Of a DNA stretch of 6,089 nucleotides, positions 1 through 6,089 are shown in pieces. The stretch is from Sulfurovaceae bacterium. GTDB lineage: Bacteria > Campylobacterota > Campylobacteria > Campylobacterales > Sulfurovaceae. Within the stretch, counting starts at the first letter, position 1. The number at the start of each line of letters is the position of its first letter. The stretch is taken from NCBI GenBank assembly GCA_029933395.1, contig JAOZOG010000096.1, positions 1 to 6,089 of the forward strand, written 5' to 3'. The translations under genes were made by a program, and so were the position numbers. The notes beneath the pieces were generated by a model. That model saw only the letters and a list, made by a program, of their open reading frames with translations, did no database searches and was not told where the DNA came from.

Positions 1-1326
1 TTAAAAATCAAAAGGCTGATGAATCATCACCCACATATGGACACCTTCGTCACCCATACCGACATCCATTCTGATAGGGAGTTCTGCGGCCATTGCTCGT
101 ATTCCGATTCCTGCGTCGTATTTCAAATCGGTCAAGAGGTCAAAATCATACTGATCGTTCACTCTTCCGACTTCAACAAAGGGTACGATCTGGAACCAGT
201 CGATGGCGACAGGGCTGTGCTTTTTTAGGAAATCATCTGTCTTGAAGGGGTTCCAATCGATGATGGCCCGATACTCTGCCGCAGCATAGATTGCAGCCTT
301 ATCTGAGAAGCGGCTACTGCTGTATCCCCTCATACGGATAAAGCCTCCGAGTTTCGCTCCCTCCCAGGGTGGTGGACGGTGGGCATCGATACCGGGCAGG
401 ATTTCACGACTGTTGTCCCAGCTGGGTGAGTAGGCTGTCCAAAAGTTGAGAGCCAATACATTCTGTTTGGTAAACGAGAGGGTGTCGAGATTGAAATATT
501 TGCTGTATTTGAACTGAATATCGTTCCAGCTTTGCAGATTGTCGCCCCATCCAAAATCATTTGAGTATTGGAGTTGAAAACTGTATCCCCGTGAAGGATT
601 GAGGTCGTAGTCGGTATTGTCATGCAACAGATAGAATCTGAGTCCTGAATCATTCCATTCTGGTGTTTTGTCGGAATCTTTCCAAGCCTCTGTCTCTTTC
701 CAGTTCTCCATTTCGTAATGTTCGTAAAATGTCTTGATGCCCAGTGAGGTTCTGCCTGTCACAAAAGGGGTGCCGTTGCCGAATGATTCCCGTCCTGTTG
801 CAAATCCGTCATGAAGCTCATAGAGGCCGTCAGGGTTATCCAGGCCTTCTCCCATCGGAAGTACATAGTTGAGGGAAATAGTGTAGTAGTTGTCCTGGCT
901 TGTCGTGGTCAGCGCATCATCTTCGCTCGAGTCATTGCTGCCGTCGGTATAGATCGTATCTTTTGGTATATGCATCGTATAGCCCCAGCCTGAAAGATAG
1001 AGCCGTTTTGTATAGGGTACTTTGATGTTGGAGTAGGAGAGGAGTCCTCCGCTGAAGTGTGCCGTTTCCGGGACACCGTTGTTTATGACATCCTGCCCGG
1101 CACCGTAATAGAGTGTACCGACAAATGTTGTCTGCGGCTGTAGAAGTCCCTGTGCAATCGTCCCGATGCCTCCGGAAAAGCCTGTCATTTCAGTGCTGAA
1201 AAAATAGGGGAGGATAATCCAGTCTCCGGTTTTTTCAAAGTCTGGAAGATTGTCCGGATTGCTCTCTTCCGCCTGCAATAAACTGCCCATCAGAAGCAGC
1301 ATTAGAGATATAGTTTTGATTTTCAT
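1..1326 (-). CDS. Omp85/BamA-TamA superfamily outer-membrane beta-barrel protein without POTRA domains
   Basis: A complete 441-residue protein. Residues 1-19 form a signal peptide (lysines at 2 and 4, hydrophobic core 6-17, cleavage probably after LLQA at 16-19). The rest alternates short amphipathic strands with polar loops and ends in Phe-Asp-Phe, the aromatic C-terminus typical of outer-membrane barrels. Two Omp85/surface-antigen hallmarks are visible: Asn-Pro-Ser-Arg-Gly-Tyr at 243-248 and a conserved-loop motif Arg-Met-Arg-Gly-Tyr at 331-335, equivalent to the VRGF/Y motif whose arginine reaches into the barrel. Strand-like sequence begins around residue 36, right after the signal peptide, so no POTRA repeats fit. 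The length suits a bare 16-strand barrel (inference). Family members insert or secrete proteins or lipids, but function without POTRA domains is unknown and the substrate cannot be read from the sequence. The gene lies 46 bp downstream of tgt on the same strand. The start is fixed by the signal peptide, although no Shine-Dalgarno sequence lies at normal distance. The family call is firm; the role is not. Confidence 0.85.
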   Translation of the reverse strand: MKIKTISLMLLLMGSLLQAEESNPDNLPDFEKTGDWIILPYFFSTEMTGFSGGIGTIAQGLLQPQTTFVGTLYYGAGQDVINNGVPETAHFSGGLLSYSNIKVPYTKRLYLSGWGYTMHIPKDTIYTDGSNDSSEDDALTTTSQDNYYTISLNYVLPMGEGLDNPDGLYELHDGFATGRESFGNGTPFVTGRTSLGIKTFYEHYEMENWKETEAWKDSDKTPEWNDSGLRFYLLHDNTDYDLNPSRGYSFQLQYSNDFGWGDNLQSWNDIQFKYSKYFNLDTLSFTKQNVLALNFWTAYSPSWDNSREILPGIDAHRPPPWEGAKLGGFIRMRGYSSSRFSDKAAIYAAAEYRAIIDWNPFKTDDFLKKHSPVAIDWFQIVPFVEVGRVNDQYDFDLLTDLKYDAGIGIRAMAAELPIRMDVGMGDEGVHMWVMIHQPFDF

Positions 1327-1333
1327 GGTATTG

Positions 1334-1339
1334 ATTATA
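1334..1339 (-). promoter_or_regulatory. Candidate -10 box (TATAAT) just upstream of the barrel gene
   Basis: On the minus strand an exact TATAAT lies only 7 nt before the ATG of the outer-membrane protein gene, in the 46-bp gap after tgt. Transcription starting at the usual distance would begin at or next to the start codon, giving a leaderless or nearly leaderless mRNA. There is no convincing -35 box, which Campylobacterota sigma-70 promoters often lack. Cotranscription with tgt is the alternative, and the hexamer may be chance. Confidence 0.35.
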
Positions 1340-1372
1340 CACTCTGTTTTTTAGAGCTGTCCTTAAAGTGTG

Positions 1373-2568
<1,196 letters not shown>

Positions 2569-2592
2569 GCCACTCCCTACTAAAAGAGTTGA

Positions 2593-4017
2593 ATGAAACA
2601 TATATTGATCCTTGCAGACGGACCTATCGCCAGAAGCTTTCTCGAATGGGTTGGCAAGACAAGAGTCGCCAACAATCAGTATCAGGCAGTCTGCTACAGA
2701 GAAGATGTTCTTCCTGAGAAAATGAGCCGGTCTCTCTCTGTGAGTCATATCGACCCTACCAGTTATGGGAAACTGCTTGGGTTGATGTCCGAAGTCAGAT
2801 ATTCGACAGTTTTTATCGTGATGGATAATGAGGACGATACACTCTACTCATTGCAAAATGTCCGCAAGATCGATCCCAAGATCCCCATTGTTCTACTTGA
2901 TAAATGGAATATTGTCGATACAGATATGGAAAATCTAACAGTTGTCAACGAAAACCAACTGATTGCTGCTCACCTCTACGACCATTTGCCGAATGTGCCG
3001 GTTATTGCCCAGAATGTGGGACTGGGGGAGGGTGAAATCATGGAGATACTGGTTCCTTTCGGCAGTAGCTACTCCTATCGTCATGTTGGATCGATCGCAC
3101 AACGCAAGTGGAAAATCGCAGCAGTTTACCGCAATAAAAAGCAGATCATCCCTACCAGTGCGACGATGATCTATCCCAACGATACACTTTTGGTATTGGG
3201 AAAACCCAGGGTACTTGACGGTATCTACAAGAGTATCAACAGGCGCATCGGGCTTTTCCCGGAACCTTTTGGCCAGAATCTTTATCTCGTACTGGATTTT
3301 ATGAGAGACAAAGAAAAGGCGTTGATCTATCTCAAAGAGGCGATTTACCTGACAGATCAACTCGAAGAGAAGGCGCTGATCGTCAGGATCGTGAATCCTT
3401 CCGATTTCGTACTGATCGATCAGTTGAGAGAGGAGGAGAAGGAGAATGTGACGATTCATGTCTGTTATGACACGGCAGAGGTCAATACACTGATCGAGTA
3501 CGACATCCAGCTCTATGACATTGGCCTGGTGCTTAACAGTATCGACTCTTTTGAAAAACTGGGCTTGATGGAGCAGCTTTTCGACTTGAAAAAGCTGGTC
3601 TACCTCTTTGGGGACAGGTCGCTTTACGACATTTCGGAGAGTGTTGTATTGATCACAGATGAATCCGAGATGGAATCTATCTCATCCACGGTAATCGATT
3701 TCTCCGAGAGTCTCAATCTGAAGTTGCATCTCTGTGATTTTGATCCGGAGGGTGACTTCGAAAGCAAGCAGAAAATTATCGAACACTATGAAACACTCTC
3801 CCAGATATTCAACTATGAAATTACCATCGACCAGGAGCGTGTCAATCCGGTACGAAAGCTGCACAGCTTTGATGCGATCATCCAACTCTCGGCATTCAAC
3901 CAGAAGACCAGCAAGCGATCGATTTTTAATTTCGTTTCGACCCGTGTGCAGGATTATCTTCTGACGATAGAAAATCATCCAAAAATTCTCGTCCCAGTCG
4001 AAGTTTCAGAAAACTAA
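2593..4017 (+). CDS. COG3400-like protein: TrkA/RCK-type N-terminal half with a tandem alpha/beta C-terminal half
   Basis: A 474-residue soluble protein with no signal peptide or membrane segment. Residues 1-130 look like an RCK_N/TrkA-N Rossmann domain, but the dinucleotide glycine motif is worn: Ala8-x-Gly10-x-x-Ala13 in place of GxGxxG. The acidic residue expected at the end of strand 2 is absent (Cys34-Tyr35-Arg36). Residues 135-215 match a TrkA-C (RCK_C) ligand-binding domain, with the typical PNDTLLVLG at 195-203. Residues 228-470 appear to hold two successive beta-alpha-beta units (about 228-340 and 350-470), the second ending in KILVPV. The pattern recalls universal-stress-protein folds (inference). 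RCK proteins gate potassium channels and transporters, but no transporter subunit is encoded here; an MscS-type channel gene is two genes downstream. An in-frame TGA directly precedes the ATG, so translation cannot start further upstream; the ribosome-binding site (AAGAG) is weak. COG3400 is my recollection of the family. The physiological role is unknown. Confidence 0.82.
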   Translation: MKHILILADGPIARSFLEWVGKTRVANNQYQAVCYREDVLPEKMSRSLSVSHIDPTSYGKLLGLMSEVRYSTVFIVMDNEDDTLYSLQNVRKIDPKIPIVLLDKWNIVDTDMENLTVVNENQLIAAHLYDHLPNVPVIAQNVGLGEGEIMEILVPFGSSYSYRHVGSIAQRKWKIAAVYRNKKQIIPTSATMIYPNDTLLVLGKPRVLDGIYKSINRRIGLFPEPFGQNLYLVLDFMRDKEKALIYLKEAIYLTDQLEEKALIVRIVNPSDFVLIDQLREEEKENVTIHVCYDTAEVNTLIEYDIQLYDIGLVLNSIDSFEKLGLMEQLFDLKKLVYLFGDRSLYDISESVVLITDESEMESISSTVIDFSESLNLKLHLCDFDPEGDFESKQKIIEHYETLSQIFNYEITIDQERVNPVRKLHSFDAIIQLSAFNQKTSKRSIFNFVSTRVQDYLLTIENHPKILVPVEVSEN

Positions 4018-4042
4018 AGGGCACCTCTAAAGATATTTAAGT

Positions 4043-4048
4043 TAAAAT
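4043..4048 (+). promoter_or_regulatory. Possible internal -10 box before aroB
   Basis: TAAAAT, one mismatch from TATAAT, in the A+T-rich 67-bp gap between the TrkA-like gene and aroB, with ATATTTAAG just upstream. It could give aroB its own promoter with a leader of about 30 nt. The local A+T richness makes a chance match likely. No terminator hairpin lies in the gap, so readthrough from upstream is also expected. Confidence 0.25.
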
Positions 4049-4068
4049 AAAGACAATACTTATTCCGC

Positions 4069-4075
4069 AGGAAGG
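4069..4075 (+). promoter_or_regulatory. Ribosome-binding site of aroB
   Basis: AGGAAGG, 9 nt before the ATG at 4085, is the best Shine-Dalgarno match in the window. It supports this start for aroB. Confidence 0.75.
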
Positions 4076-4084
4076 TCCGCCACT

Positions 4085-5134
4085 ATGATCGTACCCATCG
4101 AACTCTTGAATACGAAAACCATCAAATATGACATCACGATCGATTCGCTACCGGATCTGAACTTTGATACCAAAGTCGTCATTGTCACCAATCCTACCGT
4201 AGCAGGATATCATCTCGAAGCATTCCTGGAAAAAGTACATGCCAAAGCACTGCATGTCGTGACGGTACCGGATGGCGAACAGTATAAAACTATGGAGACC
4301 GTGGAAGAGATCCTCGATCAGCTTTTCATTCACAAGCTCGATCGCAAGTCGCTTTTGATTGCGCTGGGTGGCGGTGTGATCGGGGATATGACGGGCTTTA
4401 CCGCTTCGATTTACCAAAGAGGCATTGGATTTGTGCAGGTTCCTACAACACTTTTGAGCCAGGTCGATGCGAGTGTCGGAGGGAAAACCGGTGTCAACAA
4501 CAAGTATGGCAAAAACCTGATCGGCGCTTTCTATCAGCCCAAAGCCGTCTATATCGACCCAGCCTTTCTCCGGACACTTCCCCCTCGTGAATTTGCAGCC
4601 GGTGTTGCCGAGATCATCAAAATGGCAGTGATGTTCGATAAAGCATATTTCGATTTTTTGGAGCGCGCAGATCTTGAGGACGAAACAGCACTCAAAGAGG
4701 TGATCAAACGAAGTGTCGAGCTTAAAGCGGAAGTCGTCAACCAGGATGAAAAAGAGGCGGGCATCAGAGCCGTTCTCAATTACGGTCATACCTTTGGGCA
4801 TGTGATTGAGAACGAGACGAACTATACCACTTATCTGCATGGAGAAGCGGTGGCGATCGGTATGGTGATGGCCAACAGATTGGCCGTCAAACTTGGACTT
4901 ATGAAGGAGGAGGATGCCGGAAAGGTAGCTTCTTTGCTGGAAAAGTTCAATCTTCCTACTGTGTACACGATCAAAGATGTCGATGATTTTTATGAGCACT
5001 TTTTTCTTGACAAAAAGAGCGCCGATAACAAAATAAAATTCATTCTTCCCAAGGGGATCGGAGACCATACTGTCCTGCAGGAGATTGATGAAGCGATTGT
5101 CAAGAGCGTACTTGCAGAGTTTGGAGAGAAGTGA
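4085..5134 (+). CDS. aroB: 3-dehydroquinate synthase (shikimate pathway)
   Basis: Cytoplasmic NAD- and metal-dependent enzyme that converts DAHP to 3-dehydroquinate, the second step toward aromatic amino acids and folate. It has 349 residues, typical of the compact bacterial form. Visible signatures are the NAD-binding loop ALGGGVIGD at 93-101, Arg112, Asp128, Lys134 in VGGKTGVN, Asn144 and Lys179. The metal ligands are Glu176 (AEIIK), His235 (NYGHTFGH) and His252 (LHGEAVAIGM). Lys310 lies in the C-terminal DKKS segment. All expected catalytic residues are present and nothing suggests damage. The gene lies 67 bp after the TrkA-like gene and 2 nt before the channel gene, which indicates one transcript. 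Linkage of aroB to an MscS-type gene recurs in Campylobacterota (H. pylori HP0283-HP0284, from memory) although no metabolic reason is evident. Confidence 0.98.
   Translation: MIVPIELLNTKTIKYDITIDSLPDLNFDTKVVIVTNPTVAGYHLEAFLEKVHAKALHVVTVPDGEQYKTMETVEEILDQLFIHKLDRKSLLIALGGGVIGDMTGFTASIYQRGIGFVQVPTTLLSQVDASVGGKTGVNNKYGKNLIGAFYQPKAVYIDPAFLRTLPPREFAAGVAEIIKMAVMFDKAYFDFLERADLEDETALKEVIKRSVELKAEVVNQDEKEAGIRAVLNYGHTFGHVIENETNYTTYLHGEAVAIGMVMANRLAVKLGLMKEEDAGKVASLLEKFNLPTVYTIKDVDDFYEHFFLDKKSADNKIKFILPKGIGDHTVLQEIDEAIVKSVLAEFGEK
5123..5128 (+). promoter_or_regulatory. Ribosome-binding site of the channel gene inside the aroB end
   Basis: GGAGAG in the last codons of aroB, 8 nt before the ATG at 5137. 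With the aroB stop codon between the site and the start, the same ribosomes can terminate and restart, which points to translational coupling. Confidence 0.7.
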
Positions 5135-5136
5135 TA

Positions 5137-6089
5137 ATGGTCCGATCGCTTTTTGTATTTTTTTTCTTTGTGGCGCTGTTTTTTCCGCCGGTGCTGTCGG
5201 CCGAGCAGAATGAAAGCAGCCAGAGCAGCAGATCGATTCTTGAGAAAAATGTAGAAAAGGGCGTGGGGACACCGAAAGCCTCAATGGAGGTTCCGGGCAA
5301 CGAAAAATCTATCAACGACCGCAACGACAGCCTGGCGGCAAAGCAGCAGCTCAAAAAAGCAGATAACCGAGATGTTGTCGAACTTCTTCTGCATCGTAAA
5401 GAGCAGCTGGATCAGGAGCTCAAAAAGAATAACATCTGGTCCAAAATCTACAGCAACTATCATACCTATCTTTTTTTAAAAGAGGAGCAGAAAAAGCTCA
5501 AGGCAAAAATCGGCTTTCTGGAGAAGAGAGGAAACCTAACAGACAAGGAGAAGGAAGAGCTCTCCTTGATGAAAGAGGATGCCAAAACTATCCAGGGCAA
5601 ACTGCGGCTTCTTGAGGAGTATAAAGAAGATCCTTTCAGAGAGCTGCTGAAGCCTGAACCAGTCGGCGATGTGCCTACCGTAGGAAATCCCATCGAGATC
5701 ATTACTGCACTCTCATTCAAAAAGAAGATTCTATCTCAGCAGGAGGAGTACAGTGCGCGCTATGCTTCTCTGAGTCATATTGTCGACAAGCTCTATGAAG
5801 AGAAAAAGATTCTTGAAGAGTTGATCAGATTTGAAGTAGGTAATGCCGAGTATCACAAGATGCTGGCTGATGTAAACGACAAGCTCAAGACCTACGAACC
5901 GATTCTCGAGATTTTCAAAACAACTATCGGTGTCTATACCAAGAAGGTAGACGAAATCAAGCTGAAGCTGCGAAGCGAAATCAGAAAAGAGATAGAAAAA
6001 ACAGCCACGATCGGTGGGATACTGCTCTTCTTCTTCGCACTCTTTCTTCTGGGAAAATTTCTGGCGCATCGCTATATGTCGAGCAATGA
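5137..6089 (+). CDS. MscS-family mechanosensitive ion channel, N-terminal part (gene runs off the window)
   Basis: The reading frame is open from this ATG to the window edge (317 codons), so the gene is 3'-incomplete here. Residues 1-22 form a signal peptide (Arg3, a Phe-rich core at 6-16, cleavage probably after Leu-Ser-Ala). Residues 23-75 are polar and low in complexity. Residues about 78-170 and 196-288 are highly charged and heptad-like, consistent with a long periplasmic coiled-coil domain. They are separated by a Pro-rich break (DPF at 165-167, then prolines to 185). A first membrane helix lies at 291-309, followed by positively charged HR, so the protein probably enters the inner membrane there. 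The pore domain would be encoded past the edge and is not visible. The MscS assignment therefore rests on this architecture plus conserved position after aroB (HP0284 in H. pylori, from memory). If correct, it releases solutes during osmotic downshock. Another coiled-coil membrane protein is possible. Confidence 0.75.
   Translation, partial: MVRSLFVFFFFVALFFPPVLSAEQNESSQSSRSILEKNVEKGVGTPKASMEVPGNEKSINDRNDSLAAKQQLKKADNRDVVELLLHRKEQLDQELKKNNIWSKIYSNYHTYLFLKEEQKKLKAKIGFLEKRGNLTDKEKEELSLMKEDAKTIQGKLRLLEEYKEDPFRELLKPEPVGDVPTVGNPIEIITALSFKKKILSQQEEYSARYASLSHIVDKLYEEKKILEELIRFEVGNAEYHKMLADVNDKLKTYEPILEIFKTTIGVYTKKVDEIKLKLRSEIRKEIEKTATIGGILLFFFALFLLGKFLAHRYMSSN

Noticed and set aside
1342..1356. Terminator between tgt and the barrel gene
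   Set aside because: CTCT/AGAG gives only a 4-bp stem with the T-run in the loop rather than after the stem, so it does not look like a rho-independent terminator.
5158..5165. T8 run in the signal-peptide codons as a phase-variation tract
   Set aside because: Eight T residues are short for slipped-strand switching, and the run is explained by Phe-rich signal-peptide codons; Campylobacterota contingency tracts are usually longer and often poly-G/C.
4148..5284. Long minus-strand open frame (378 codons) opposite aroB
   Set aside because: It lies wholly opposite aroB and the start of the channel gene, both well supported. The translation is rich in Cys, His, Phe and Arg with no recognisable domain, and it looks like a shadow frame.

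Overview
This window reads as ordinary chromosomal DNA from a Campylobacterota (epsilonproteobacterial) cell, probably a free-living, Sulfurovum/Sulfurimonas-like relative of Helicobacter and Campylobacter. I infer this from three things. The base composition is moderate (by eye in the mid-40s % G+C). The Tgt and AroB sequences have epsilonproteobacterial character. The gene set tgt, a COG3400-type TrkA-like protein, aroB and a long MscS-type channel matches, from memory, the order HP0281-HP0284 of Helicobacter pylori. No database search was possible, so genus-level placement is tentative.

Layout. Minus strand, left half: tgt (1373-2497), followed downstream by a signal-peptide-bearing outer-membrane beta-barrel gene of the Omp85/surface-antigen type (1-1326). 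Only 46 bp separate the two. Plus strand, right half: a TrkA-like cytoplasmic protein (2593-4017), aroB (4085-5134) and the first 317 codons of a mechanosensitive-channel protein (5137 to the window edge). The two halves diverge from a 95-bp intergenic region at 2498-2592. It carries two exact TATAAT hexamers facing each other, so the two predicted transcripts would overlap at their 5' ends. The window is almost fully coding; no gene-free stretch exceeds 100 bp. I see no tRNA, rRNA, insertion sequence, CRISPR array, integrase or convincing rho-independent terminator.

Roles. Tgt inserts the queuosine precursor into tRNA. AroB performs the second step of the shikimate pathway. The Omp85-like barrel sits in the outer membrane. 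The MscS-family protein is an inner-membrane channel with a long periplasmic coiled-coil front. The TrkA-like protein resembles a soluble gating or regulatory subunit of ion transport, but has no transporter subunit beside it. aroB and the channel gene are almost certainly translationally coupled, with 2 nt between stop and start and the ribosome-binding site inside aroB. The rest is a conserved neighbourhood rather than an obvious pathway.

No clearly new system is visible. The points most worth a second look are the TrkA-like protein (worn nucleotide-binding glycine motif plus an unexplained 250-residue C-terminal half), the changed substrate-pocket residue of Tgt, the POTRA-less Omp85 barrel, and the face-to-face promoter arrangement.
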